64,000 nt of DNA, from positions 3,371-67,370 of the forward strand of contig JAEYZI010000056.1 of assembly GCA_023428065.1 (NCBI GenBank), read 5' to 3'. Below are positions 24,293 to 32,887 of the stretch, one piece after another. The position numbers and the translations under genes were made by a program. Position 1 is the first letter of the stretch, and each line of letters begins with the position of its first letter. This stretch comes from Actinomycetes bacterium (GTDB lineage Bacteria > Actinomycetota > Actinomycetes > Actinomycetales > Microbacteriaceae). A model generated the notes under the pieces. It ran no database searches, was not told where the DNA came from, and worked only from the letters and a program-made list of their open reading frames with translations.

Positions 24293-26627
24293 ACCGCCGT
24301 TTCTACCTCAGGCAGAACAGTACGATCATGGCCAGATCCGGAAGTTCCCGGATCGGCATCCTGATGTACCGCACGGCATTCCGCTTCAGAACACGATGAT
24401 CATCGGAGGCGCTGGTACGGGCAAGAGCATGGCGATGCGCCAGATATGTGCCGAGCACGAGTATTCAGATCACGTCTTTCCGCTCTACGTCCATGCCGAG
24501 ACCTGGTTGGCCAGGTCTCTTGGTGAGGTCGCGGGCGCCCCTGCCGGCGCCTCAAGCCCTGCGCTGTCGCGGGTGCGTGAGTACACCAACGCGCTCCTAC
24601 TCTTAGCCGTCATCGATCGACTCGACCTCATTGGCGAGGCCGAGCTCGCCGTCGCAACGACAGAAATATTGTCCCGGCTTGACGAAGGAGCTGGGGTTGG
24701 CGCGCAATCAATCGCAAACTGGATAGCGCACCATGAAGGGCAGATCAGCGATGCGGTCCGGGGCGAGCACTCGCTCCCTGCGCCATATTGTGACCTCCCC
24801 GACCTGCCAGACCTTCTCGAAGCCATTGGTCGCATCGTGCGACGAACGAGTGGCAAGCGACTCCTTATTCTGATTGACCAACTTGACAAAGTGTCGCCCG
24901 CTTACTTCCCGATTCTGGCTACCGCCCTTCGCCGCTCAGATAGCTACTTCCTCTTTATCGCCACGAGACCGAGCCCTGCCGCGCCCGACGACACGGTGAT
25001 CCAGACACGAGTTGGAGACATCGCGTGGCGGTGGATGGGCAAACAGTGGGATTCGGAGACGTGGGGGGATTTTTTGTTGCGGACCGCTTCCCGATTCTTC
25101 GAAACAGAGGTAGTCCAGCTGATGCGGGAAGCGGCGCCCACTCTTCAACGCGTGGTCGGCCCGTCCACTCGAGAGTTCCTACTAATCGCAAACCGAGTGA
25201 AGTCGCTGCTGGGCATTGGACTCGACCCCAGGGTGGCAATCAAGCAGGCGATCAGCGAAGAAGTCAGCAGTTTTCAGAGCGTCCTATCGTCCTCGCTCTA
25301 CGACGTCGCTTCGTTCGCCACGCTGCAGCACCGCATCAACGACCGGGTGTCGAAGCTCTCTCCGTTCGGTTCTCTCATCTGGCCCGCCGAGATGAGGATG
25401 GTTCCCGACAGAGGCGCTGTGATCCTTGACGAGCGGATAGTGCGAAAGCTGCGGGTCGCCGTGCGCGAAGGCATGCTCGTTCCCACCGATCAAGAGCGGT
25501 ACGGCATCGACGGCCCGGCGCTCCGTTTCAGGATGATACCGATGGCGGTGGTTCCAGCAGGCAGCGCGGTCACGATCGCCAACCGACCGGGGCCTCCCAT
25601 CGAGATTCAAGAATCCGAATTCTCAGATTGGACGAAGACCAGCTTTGCCGGTCGCCCGGTGGAGCACCCGGCGTCGGTCTTTTACTCTCACTGGATGGAT
25701 GACCGCAATCAGGTCTCGAAGGCTTTTCTAGAGGAGCTCGCGCGGGAACTGCGCCCAATCGGTGTCGAGGCAACAACTGGGAAGGTGATAAATAGCGCGT
25801 CACGCCGACAGCTGGACGAACTGCAGCTTTCTGAGCAGATCCGAACGAAGATCTCGGACGCCTCGGTCGTCGTTGTTCAGCTAGATCCTCCTCGGCTGGC
25901 TATGGCGATGGAGCTGGGGTGGGCCTTGGCGATCGGTCGCCGGTGTCTGACTACGGCATCAGATCCGTCCGCTCTCCAACAGATTCCGCGTCCGCTTCAC
26001 GCTCTTTCAGAGATTCAATGGAACGGCACAGATGCAGGAAGGAAAGTCACCGTCTCGGAGGTTCTGAAGACATACGACCACCTGCTCTACGCCGGTGGTC
26101 GCGACTATTTCCTCGACGTTGACGCTGATGGTTCGAAGGTGAATACCTTCGCACGAGACCTCAGCCGGATCATGATCGTTGGGGCGGACATAGCGGACCT
26201 CGAGGTGGTCCGGCGAGTACGAGACCTTGCCGCGAATGAGAACTACCCGGTGCCAACGCTGCTGGACACCACAGACTACGGCGACGGCAATCAGATTGGG
26301 AAGTTGGTTGCTGAGGCGCGCCGCTCGTCAACCCTGTTGGCGGTGTTCACAGGTGATCAAAGCGCCGATTACCTGACGGCGCTGAGCCTCGGTGCTTTCA
26401 CGTACGCCGACAAAGACAAGAAGCGCAAGATTCAAGGGATCGGGGATCGAGAATTGCCGCGGCTGGCCGTCGCTCTGGACCTTTCTGAACGCGACGGATA
26501 CGTTCCTTACTCCATGACCGGTGGACTAAAGGGACTTTTTCAAACAACGAACCCGAAGAACGCTGCCGAGCGGACAATCAGCTCGTTCTCGGACTTTCGC
26601 GCACGTTTGGCGCCTACTCGAAAATGA
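24270..26627 (+). CDS. P-loop ATPase with C-terminal TIR/deoxyribosyltransferase-like domains
   Basis: 785 aa. Residues ~40-300 are a P-loop ATPase: Walker A GGAGTGKS (46-53), Walker B LLILIDQLDKV (~198-208) and FLFIATRPSP, resembling ORC/STAND-type ATPases. A helical middle follows. The C-terminus holds two Rossmann-like units: one from VFYSHWMDDRNQVSKAFLEELA through SVVVVQLDPPRLAMAMELGWALAIGRR (E in MELGWA is placed like the catalytic Glu of nucleoside deoxyribosyltransferase/TIR-like enzymes), and one from IMIVGADIADLEVVRRVRDLA through STLLAVFTGDQSADYLTALSLGAF. The layout, an ATPase switch fused to a nucleotide-hydrolase-like effector, is that of an abortive defence protein. The exact fold of the effector is my inference. 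Confidence 0.65.
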   Translation: MNGKPVARPPFLPQAEQYDHGQIRKFPDRHPDVPHGIPLQNTMIIGGAGTGKSMAMRQICAEHEYSDHVFPLYVHAETWLARSLGEVAGAPAGASSPALSRVREYTNALLLLAVIDRLDLIGEAELAVATTEILSRLDEGAGVGAQSIANWIAHHEGQISDAVRGEHSLPAPYCDLPDLPDLLEAIGRIVRRTSGKRLLILIDQLDKVSPAYFPILATALRRSDSYFLFIATRPSPAAPDDTVIQTRVGDIAWRWMGKQWDSETWGDFLLRTASRFFETEVVQLMREAAPTLQRVVGPSTREFLLIANRVKSLLGIGLDPRVAIKQAISEEVSSFQSVLSSSLYDVASFATLQHRINDRVSKLSPFGSLIWPAEMRMVPDRGAVILDERIVRKLRVAVREGMLVPTDQERYGIDGPALRFRMIPMAVVPAGSAVTIANRPGPPIEIQESEFSDWTKTSFAGRPVEHPASVFYSHWMDDRNQVSKAFLEELARELRPIGVEATTGKVINSASRRQLDELQLSEQIRTKISDASVVVVQLDPPRLAMAMELGWALAIGRRCLTTASDPSALQQIPRPLHALSEIQWNGTDAGRKVTVSEVLKTYDHLLYAGGRDYFLDVDADGSKVNTFARDLSRIMIVGADIADLEVVRRVRDLAANENYPVPTLLDTTDYGDGNQIGKLVAEARRSSTLLAVFTGDQSADYLTALSLGAFTYADKDKKRKIQGIGDRELPRLAVALDLSERDGYVPYSMTGGLKGLFQTTNPKNAAERTISSFSDFRARLAPTRK

Positions 26628-26643
26628 CTAGGCGACCTGTCTA

Positions 26644-27645
26644 ATGCTTCTTAAGCCCATTCAGCCCCACGACATGGAGGGAAGAGGACACTGGATCGGC
26701 GCGTCCAGTTTTGAGACACGAAGCGTGGCCGGTCCTCGGAGGCTCCCTACTGAGCTCCGCCTGGAAGCGGCCACCGTCGTGAACTACACCACGCCGCTGC
26801 GTCAAACCAGCCGCGAAGCACTCGCCAAGAACCGCGGACGCCTACTTGCCAGCCTTCGGGCGATGGGCGTAGAACCGCGCGAACGGGATGTCTTCGCGTT
26901 TCGTATGGGGTCGTTGCGGCATGCACTTGACGAAGTGGCTCGATCTGCCGATCTTCGCTCACCCAGTTGGATCGTAGTTGACATCTCATGCCTCACGAAG
27001 ATCCATGCCGTTGCGTTGGCGGAGTGGCTGTCGGAGATGTTGCCGTTGGCAAGCGAGAGTCGTATCGCAATCCAGTACAGCAACCCCGCGTCGTATGGAT
27101 GGGGTGAATCATCTCGCCGAGCCGACCAGCACTTCTCCGAGATGCTATACGCGCCGCTTGGTCGCCGTGTTCGAAGGTCAGATGATGGCGAGGAACTGGA
27201 GGCGTTGGTGATACTCGGCCACGAGGGTGCGCGGCTGCAGTATGCATTGGCCTCTTTTCACTTTGTTGGCGGCCTCCGAGTTACAACGAGAACAGCCGGA
27301 CCAAGCGACTTCGAGTTCCGCGCCAAGATGTTCAATCGGCAGTTCCTCAGCGATTCGAGATCCGGAATCCTCGGAGTCTGGGACAAGCTGACTGTAGAGC
27401 AAGCAGATACCCGCCTTCTTGCGGAAGAAGTCACTTCCTACTTAGCCAGACCAGGACGCTCCACCCAAAGCCGAACGGTCATCTTTCCTCTTGGTCCAAA
27501 GTCCACCACTATCCAAGCCGTCCTTACGGCTATCGCCATCCCTGAGGTCGACTTGTGGGTCGGATACCCGGTTCCAGCGACCTACAGTTCGGACTACTCC
27601 GCTGGAGTGGGCGAGACAACAATCTGGGAATGTGTGCTCGAGTGA
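26644..27645 (+). CDS. third protein of the ATPase operon, unknown
   Basis: 333 aa, 16 bp after the ATPase gene. N-terminal pattern IGASSFETRSVAGPRRL, a strand (EAATVVNYTT), then SWIVVDISCLTKIHAVALAEWLSEM and RIAIQYSNPASYGW. This alternation of strands and helices with Asp-Ile-Ser looks like a Rossmann-type alpha/beta fold and recurs in proteins I associate with defence loci, but I cannot name the family. The C-terminal half repeats an alpha/beta pattern (QSRTVIFPLGPKSTTIQAVLTAIAIP). Likely a sensor or second enzymatic component. Confidence 0.6.
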   Translation: MLLKPIQPHDMEGRGHWIGASSFETRSVAGPRRLPTELRLEAATVVNYTTPLRQTSREALAKNRGRLLASLRAMGVEPRERDVFAFRMGSLRHALDEVARSADLRSPSWIVVDISCLTKIHAVALAEWLSEMLPLASESRIAIQYSNPASYGWGESSRRADQHFSEMLYAPLGRRVRRSDDGEELEALVILGHEGARLQYALASFHFVGGLRVTTRTAGPSDFEFRAKMFNRQFLSDSRSGILGVWDKLTVEQADTRLLAEEVTSYLARPGRSTQSRTVIFPLGPKSTTIQAVLTAIAIPEVDLWVGYPVPATYSSDYSAGVGETTIWECVLE

Positions 27646-27674
27646 GCGGCTACGACGGCATCCAAAATCTTGGG

Positions 27675-28628
27675 TCAATCCCACTGCCATGCGAGACCAC
27701 TCACGAGCCCGCCGTGCGCGTCGCGAAGGCGTAGCACTGCAATACCCCTCTCGTCGACACTGACAAGGTTGTGGTCAATTGGCTCGCCCGGCCACGCGAA
27801 GTGGCTCACGCGCTCTTGCTTCCAAATCTGAACCGGCCTCTCCCCGATGAACGCCACCTGGATCGAGGCGAGGAGGGACCGTTCGTGGAAGGCGCGGTAG
27901 GCGTTTCGCATCGGTTCCGTTTCGGCCACGGGTTCGAGGACGAACTTGAGGTCGTAGGTCTCGCCGCGCCGCATTGGCGAGTCCGTGCCGGTGGAGTCGC
28001 GACTCCAGAAGTGATCGTTGAAGCCGTGCGAGGTCGGTCGAGAATTGACGCGGAACTGCCCGTCGCTTGGCACGCTCGCGTGCGCCGCATACGACCGGGT
28101 GATGGTGACAAAGTCCATCTCGTCGAACGTGGCGACGAAGCGGTAGTGCTCTCGTGTCTGTTTCCAGCGTCGGTTCTCCACGACGATGAGGGTGCTCGTC
28201 ATCTCGTAGATGATCCCGTCGTGCATCTCAGGCACGTCGATGACCAGTGGCGACTGAGCGTAGGTGCCCCGCGTGAGCCGCTGAGCCAGCCGCTCCAGCG
28301 CCGCGCGCTCCCGGTTCGCCACCGTGTCGACGCCGCGCCCGATCCGAGCGGCATGCACTCGACGCCGTTCCAGCAGCGAGCGATACCCGGCGGCTTCATT
28401 GCTCAAACCGTAGACATCGAGCAAGAGCTCGGCGTCGCTGTCTTCGAGCGAGTGGATGGCGGAGACGAAGCGGCTGCGTAGCCTCCCGAACTCCTCGGAA
28501 GCGTTCTGGGCAAGCAGCTCCTTCACAACCCACGCCTCACCGAGTCGGCGGGCTGTGAATCCTTCGCCTTTACGCAGGAACCAGAGCTCCGCGACCAGGT
28601 CGTCGGCTTCGGCACCGGGTGATGACAA
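27675..28628 (-). CDS. conserved-looking hypothetical protein of the element backbone
   Basis: 317 aa. The TTG at 28626-28628 is chosen because GGAGG lies 7 bases upstream. The N-terminal region (LVAELWFLRKGEGFTARRLGEAWVVKELL) is helical, the middle (VANRERAALERLAQRL) is charged, and the C-terminal half is beta-rich with many aromatic residues (EHYRFVATFDEMDFVTITR, GFNDHFWSRD, VQIWKQERVSHFAWPGEP). No catalytic motif is visible. It faces the three-gene ATPase operon (30 bp between stops) and its GC resembles the backbone genes to its right, so it probably belongs to the element core and not the cargo. Confidence 0.6.
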   Translation of the reverse strand: MSSPGAEADDLVAELWFLRKGEGFTARRLGEAWVVKELLAQNASEEFGRLRSRFVSAIHSLEDSDAELLLDVYGLSNEAAGYRSLLERRRVHAARIGRGVDTVANRERAALERLAQRLTRGTYAQSPLVIDVPEMHDGIIYEMTSTLIVVENRRWKQTREHYRFVATFDEMDFVTITRSYAAHASVPSDGQFRVNSRPTSHGFNDHFWSRDSTGTDSPMRRGETYDLKFVLEPVAETEPMRNAYRAFHERSLLASIQVAFIGERPVQIWKQERVSHFAWPGEPIDHNLVSVDERGIAVLRLRDAHGGLVSGLAWQWD

Positions 28629-28748
28629 GGGGACACCTCCGGGTCGGGTTCCAACTATTTTCCGACTTTCTCCACGCCGGCCTTCCGATTTCTAGCGTGA
28701 GGGCATTCCGGCCGCAGGGGCCGGCGAGCAAGAGGAAAGGAGGACTCC

Positions 28749-29057
28749 ATGTTCGACAAGAGCACGGAGTTGACGCCGCTCGGCGGCGCCTTCAGCCAGC
28801 ATTCGCTGGCAACCATGTCCGGATCTATGCAGCGACAGACCGGCCGCGAGGTGGAGCGGGTGGTCGCCAAGGCGATCGTCGCGAACACCTACGAGCAGGG
28901 CCGGGCGCTGCTGACCAACACGGCGCTGAGCAACGTCGGCGCCCTGTCGGCCCTCGAGGCCCACCTCATCCAGGTGGCGCCCCTCGGCGAGGCCCGCTAC
29001 AAGCACATCGTCGATTCCTACGCCATGGGCGCCGCCCAGGCGATCCAGCGCTGGTGA
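28749..29057 (+). CDS. small helical protein of the element backbone
   Basis: 102 aa after a strong AAAGGAGG ribosome site. Predicted almost entirely helical (QTGREVERVVAKAIVANTYEQGRALLTNTALSNVGALSALEAHLI). No transmembrane segment and no Cys. The position at the head of a short operon with a small membrane protein suggests an accessory transfer or maintenance function. I do not recognise it. Confidence 0.65.
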   Translation: MFDKSTELTPLGGAFSQHSLATMSGSMQRQTGREVERVVAKAIVANTYEQGRALLTNTALSNVGALSALEAHLIQVAPLGEARYKHIVDSYAMGAAQAIQRW

Positions 29058-29061
29058 CGCC

Positions 29062-29331
29062 ATGCAGTACCTCGCACTGCTCCTCTTCTACGCGGTCTTC
29101 GGGGTCGCCTGGCTCATCTGGCTGGTGGTGATCTCGGTCGTGGACTGGATCAAGGCCTTGCGCGCCAACATGCGGGCACGCATCGAGCGTGAGCTCGACC
29201 GCCAGCAGGCAGAGCTTCGCGCCACCATCCTGCACCTCGCAGAGCAGCTCGGCGCCGACGCGCACGAGGCCCGCAAGGCACTCATCCGGGAGTCGTACCT
29301 CACGTCTGGCCAGACGCCTCCGAAGCTCTAG
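29062..29331 (+). CDS. small membrane protein with coiled tail
   Basis: 89 aa. One N-terminal transmembrane helix (LALLLFYAVFGVAWLIWLVVISVV), then a long charged amphipathic helix (MRARIERELDRQQAELRATILHLAEQLG). It begins 4 bp after the previous stop and is co-transcribed with it. It may anchor a transfer complex at the membrane; unproven. Confidence 0.6.
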   Translation: MQYLALLLFYAVFGVAWLIWLVVISVVDWIKALRANMRARIERELDRQQAELRATILHLAEQLGADAHEARKALIRESYLTSGQTPPKL

Positions 29332-29342
29332 ACGAATCGTGG

Positions 29343-29377
29343 CGGGAGGGCTGAACTACCCGGTTTCAGTCCTCCCG
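29343..29377. terminator. stem-loop downstream of small membrane protein gene
   Basis: CGGGAGGGCTGAA (29343-29355) pairs with TTCAGTCCTCCCG (29365-29377), 12 Watson-Crick pairs and one G-T wobble with a 9-base loop. It lies 12 bp after the stop at 29331. No T-run follows, so it may be a factor-assisted terminator or a structured site such as an origin of transfer. Confidence 0.5.
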
Positions 29378-29451
29378 TTGCGTATTCCACAACGCCCATG
29401 ACCAGCACCTGCGCGATGCATCTGGCGCCCGCCTGAGCGGTGAGGCGGCTC

Positions 29452-29493
29452 TTCCGGTCGCCGTTCCGGTCGCTCGACGGCGTTCCCGGTCGG
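29452..29493 (+). repeat. three short direct repeats of TTCC(C)GGTCG
   Basis: TTCCGGTCG at 29452-29460, GTTCCGGTCG at 29463-29472 and GTTCCCGGTCGG at 29482-29493, within the 238-bp gap before the methyltransferase gene. The same GTTCCGGTCG word occurs again at 32911-32920, just before the replication-relaxation gene. They may be iteron-like or regulatory sites of the element. The rest of this gap holds no gene I can support. Confidence 0.4.
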
Positions 29494-29569
29494 AACATTG
29501 CGCGACCCGAGCTGATGTCCCATAACCAGTCTCCGATACCCGAAGAGCGGGTGGAGGAAGGAGAACGAC

Positions 29570-30187
29570 ATGACGAACAAGAACAACCCCGACGCTTCGC
29601 TCCGCGTCGGCACGAAGCGTTTCAAGGTGATCTACGCCGACCCGCCGTGGGACATCGCCCAGGCCGGCGCCCGCGGCGCCGTTCAGCACTACGACCTGAT
29701 GACGCTCGACCGCATCAAGGCGATGCCGGTGGCGGACCTCGCCGAGGACAACGCGACGCTGCTGCTATGGGTGACCAATGCGGCGCTCCCGGCAGGGTTG
29801 GAGGTGATGCGGGCCTGGGGGTTCGAGTACAAGACGAACGCCGCCTGGGACAAGTACTACCTCGGCCTGGGGAACTACTTCCGCGGGTCCCACGAGCTGC
29901 TGCTGCACGGGACGCGGGGCAAGGCGCCGTTCAAGTTCCACGGCCAGCGATCGACGCTGATGTTCCCGCGGCAGGACCACTCCCACAAGCCGGAGGAGAT
30001 GATCCCGCTCATCGAGCGGATCCTCGATGGCCCCTACCTGGAGCTGTTCGCCCGCCAGCGTCCGAACAGCCACGCGGACTGGTCGGTGTGGGGCAACGAG
30101 ATCGACTCGGACATCACGATCCCTGGCTACCCGGTGCCATCGGACTTCGCCCGCCAGCAGCCCTTCAACGGAGACCTGGAGGGATGA
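29570..30187 (+). CDS. MT-A70 family DNA N6-adenine methyltransferase
   Basis: 205 aa. The catalytic motif DPPW is at residues 24-27 (KVIYADPPWDIAQ), preceded by the short strand typical of MT-A70 proteins; LLLWVTNAALPAGLEVMRAWGFEYKT and SHELLLHGTRGK and FPRQDHSHKPEEM are the other family blocks. Such enzymes methylate adenine in DNA and are frequent on phages and integrative elements, where they protect incoming DNA from host restriction. Start ATG 29570 follows GGAGGAAGGAG. No cognate endonuclease is adjacent. Confidence 0.88.
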   Translation: MTNKNNPDASLRVGTKRFKVIYADPPWDIAQAGARGAVQHYDLMTLDRIKAMPVADLAEDNATLLLWVTNAALPAGLEVMRAWGFEYKTNAAWDKYYLGLGNYFRGSHELLLHGTRGKAPFKFHGQRSTLMFPRQDHSHKPEEMIPLIERILDGPYLELFARQRPNSHADWSVWGNEIDSDITIPGYPVPSDFARQQPFNGDLEG

Positions 30188-30190
30188 GCG

Positions 30191-30388
30191 GTGTCCTCGA
30201 ACGAGCCCACTTCGCTAGCGCGACGCTTCCTTGGCTTCTGCGCGGCGGTGTTCGCCGGCGTCGTGCTGCTGGCGCTCGCGCTGCAGATCCTCGCTCAGAT
30301 ATGGGGTTGGCTGGCGGTCCTCGCGGTCCTCGGCGTGCTCACCTTCGCCGGTGTGCGGATCGCCCGGTGGCGTCGGGAGAGGTGGTGA
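30191..30388 (+). CDS. small two-helix membrane protein
   Basis: 65 aa from GTG 30191, with GGAGGGATGAG upstream overlapping the methyltransferase stop region. Two hydrophobic helices (FLGFCAAVFAGVVLLALALQIL, GWLAVLAVLGVLTFAGVRIA) and a basic end RWRRERW. Coupled to the methyltransferase gene. Function unknown; small membrane proteins of this kind often accompany transfer ATPases. Confidence 0.55.
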   Translation: MSSNEPTSLARRFLGFCAAVFAGVVLLALALQILAQIWGWLAVLAVLGVLTFAGVRIARWRRERW

Positions 30389-30417
30389 CAAGCGTGAGCG
30401 CGTTGACCTCTGTCGAA

Positions 30418-30438
30418 GTGTTGCGGAATAGACAACAC
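30418..30438. promoter_or_regulatory. inverted repeat upstream of the transfer operon promoter
   Basis: GTGTTG-CGGAATAGA-CAACAC is a perfect 6-bp inverted repeat just upstream of the TTGACA box at 30442. Its inner 16 bases TGCGGAATAGACAACA recur with one mismatch at 35016-35031 upstream of the recombinase gene. A candidate operator for an element-encoded regulator. Confidence 0.45.
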
Positions 30439-30441
30439 CGC

Positions 30442-30470
30442 TTGACAAAACTCGCGTCTCGGTTCATAAA
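30442..30470 (+). promoter_or_regulatory. promoter of the transfer operon
   Basis: TTGACA at 30442-30447, 17-base spacer, CATAAA at 30465-30470. A strong vegetative promoter about 75 bp before the small gene at 30546 and the TraG-like ATPase gene. The AAAGGAGG ribosome site of the first gene follows at 30532-30539. Confidence 0.65.
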
Positions 30471-30545
30471 CAACGCCAATCTCACGCATTCCCCCCGTCC
30501 GCTCGCGTCTGCACGAAAGGAGCACATCGGAAAGGAGGTTTCGTC

Positions 30546-30761
30546 ATGACGAACCGCACCAGCGGGTCCCGCCGCTATCGCAAGGTCCAAGACCGTCGCG
30601 TGTGGGTGTTCTCGGAACTGAACCACGAGCTCACGCCGGAGCATCTCGCGAAGGTCATCGCGGCCGCCGCCCTGGAACGAGCACGGCTGGAGCGCGACGC
30701 GCAGGCCGAGCAGCAACGGGACCGGCCGGCCGCACCCGGCGATGAGGAGCAGACTCCATGA
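30546..30761 (+). CDS. small basic/acidic hypothetical protein before the TraG-like gene
   Basis: 71 aa with a strong ribosome site. The N-terminal half (SGSRRYRKVQDRRVWVFSELNHELTPEHLAKVI) is basic and folded-looking; the C-terminal half is a charged helix ending in a disordered acidic tail. The stop overlaps the ATG of the ATPase gene (ATGA), so it is translationally coupled to it. No family recognised. Confidence 0.65.
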   Translation: MTNRTSGSRRYRKVQDRRVWVFSELNHELTPEHLAKVIAAAALERARLERDAQAEQQRDRPAAPGDEEQTP

Positions 30762-32887
30762 GCGGCCTCGACTTTATCCGCATCCACCACCGGCTGCCGA
30801 TCGACCCAGCCGCAGTGTCCCGGCTACTGGGGCGGCTCAGTCAACCGGATTCGCCCCGCCCGTTGGTGCTCGAGACCCGTGCCGACGATGCCGGGATTCG
30901 GTTCTTCGTCGGCACTTCCCGGGATCGCCTCGCGCACACGATCCGACTGCTGGAGCAGCACCTCGACGGCGTCCGCGCCGAGCGCTGCCCTGACCGCGAG
31001 CCGGTAGTGGCGAGCGGTCGGGTGACGGTCTCGCCGAACGGGCTGCCCCTGGACACTGACGCTAGTGAGCAGACGATCTACAACCTCTACGGGGCGTTCG
31101 CTTCACGCCGAGACGGGGAATCCCTGGTGCTCCAGCTCAGCCTCGGTCGCGGGCATCGCCCCTCGCCGGTGCCGCGCGGCGCCTCTGATCCCCGCGACTC
31201 GCTCTTGAGCGCGCTCCTGCGCGGTTCTCAGCCCGCACCTGCAGAGGTGCGCAGCCGCCTGCGGTTCCGTGCCGAACAGCCCAGCATCGGCGCGACGGTG
31301 CGGCTCGGAGTGGCCGCCGCCACTCCCGCTCGCCGTCAAGCGCTCATTCTCGAAATGCTTGGCGCTTTGCGCACACTCGAGGCGCCTGGCGTCCACGTGG
31401 GCGTCGTTCGCGAAACGGCTGCGGCCCTCAACGATGCGCGCCCGGGGAGGCAGTCGGAGCTCGCCACGTCGGAACTTGTCGCGCTTATGGGGTGGCCTCT
31501 CGGCGACGGGCACCTCCCTGGCATGCCAGGTCTCCACCCGAAGCAACTGCCGCCACCAGCCGTCATGCCAACCCGCGGCAGCGTCTTCGCCACCGCAACC
31601 ACGCCGGGCGACGAACGCCCGATACGACTCGATCCACTCGGAAGGCTGCAGCATCTCGTCGCGACGGGCCCTACGGGGTCAGGGAAGTCGATGGTGATCG
31701 CCCGCCTGGCGCTCGAGGACGTCCGCGAAGGTCGCGCCTGTGTACTGGTGGATCCGAAGCGGCAGCTGGTGGACTTCATCATCGATCGCATCCCCGAAGA
31801 ACGCACCGGGGAGATCGTCGTCCTGGACGCGGCGGATGCATCGCCGGTAGGCTTCAATCCGCTCGACACCGAAGGCCGCAACACGGACGTCGTCGTCGAC
31901 GGAATCCTTGCCGTGTTCAAGGCGGTCTTCGAGGACGGGTGGGGACCACGTACCGAAGACCTCTTGCACGCCGGCCTGCTGACCCTCGCTCGAGCAGGCG
32001 AGACACGAGGACTGCCGTACACACTTCTCGACCTTCCGACCCTGCTCACTGACGCCAGCTTCCGGCGGAGTGTCGTCGGCGCGGTCGCCGCCGACCCGAC
32101 CATGTCTTCCTTCTGGGCTGCCTACGATGAGCTCAGCCCCGGCGCCCGAGCGAACATCATCGCCGCGCCGATGAACAAGCTCCGCAAGTATGTGCTCCGT
32201 CGCGGCCTCGCCGCCGTGCTCGGGCAACCACGCCCCGCGTTCCGGCTGCGGGATGTCTTCCGCGAAGGCCGCACAGTCCTCGTACCGCTGAACGACGCGC
32301 TCCTGGGCCCGGGCGCCGCACAGCTGCTGGGCAGCCTTGTCGTGGCCGAAGTGTGGCTGGCAACCCTGGAACGAGCCGCCGAACCCGACCCGACCATTCG
32401 CCCTGCGGCGATCTACATCGACGAGGTGCAACAGTTCCTGCACCTGCCCACGTCAATCGCCGACGCCCTGGCGACGTCGCGCTCCTACGGGGTCTCGTGG
32501 AACTTCGCGCACCAGTACCGCAAGCAGCTCCCCAGCCAGATGCGCGCCGCCTTCGACGCCAACGCGCGCAACAAAATCGTCTTCGCCTGCGACACCGGCG
32601 ACGCCAACGACTTCGCCCGGATGAGCAGCGGGCTCGCACCCGCGGACTTCCAAGCGCTGCCTCCTTACGAGATCTACGCGCGGATCGTGTACGGCGGCGC
32701 TCAGTCTGGATGGTTCTCTGCCCGCACGCTGCCACCTGATAGCTCACTCGGCCGCCGCCAGGCGGTCCTCGCTGCCAGCCGTGCTCGCTACGGCGCCAAC
32801 CAGACGACCACCAGCCGACCGCCCGAGCCGACGGTTGCTACGCCGCCCAATACCGCTGCTGGGCACCGGAAAGAGAGGCGGCGATGA
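30758..32887 (+). CDS. TraG/HerA-like type IV secretion coupling ATPase
   Basis: 709 aa. The N-terminal ~270 residues are a domain without membrane helices; then a P-loop ATPase of the VirD4/TraG/HerA group: RLQHLVATGPTGSGKS (Walker A, ~residues 304-311), VLVDPKRQLVDFII, Walker B AAIYIDEVQQFLHLP (~residues 550-562) and FAHQYRKQLP with an Arg-finger-type region. Such proteins pump DNA to the recipient or couple relaxosome and channel. No N-terminal transmembrane anchor is present; the small membrane proteins encoded nearby could supply one. This is the clearest evidence that the element is transferable. Confidence 0.85.
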   Translation: MSGLDFIRIHHRLPIDPAAVSRLLGRLSQPDSPRPLVLETRADDAGIRFFVGTSRDRLAHTIRLLEQHLDGVRAERCPDREPVVASGRVTVSPNGLPLDTDASEQTIYNLYGAFASRRDGESLVLQLSLGRGHRPSPVPRGASDPRDSLLSALLRGSQPAPAEVRSRLRFRAEQPSIGATVRLGVAAATPARRQALILEMLGALRTLEAPGVHVGVVRETAAALNDARPGRQSELATSELVALMGWPLGDGHLPGMPGLHPKQLPPPAVMPTRGSVFATATTPGDERPIRLDPLGRLQHLVATGPTGSGKSMVIARLALEDVREGRACVLVDPKRQLVDFIIDRIPEERTGEIVVLDAADASPVGFNPLDTEGRNTDVVVDGILAVFKAVFEDGWGPRTEDLLHAGLLTLARAGETRGLPYTLLDLPTLLTDASFRRSVVGAVAADPTMSSFWAAYDELSPGARANIIAAPMNKLRKYVLRRGLAAVLGQPRPAFRLRDVFREGRTVLVPLNDALLGPGAAQLLGSLVVAEVWLATLERAAEPDPTIRPAAIYIDEVQQFLHLPTSIADALATSRSYGVSWNFAHQYRKQLPSQMRAAFDANARNKIVFACDTGDANDFARMSSGLAPADFQALPPYEIYARIVYGGAQSGWFSARTLPPDSSLGRRQAVLAASRARYGANQTTTSRPPEPTVATPPNTAAGHRKERRR

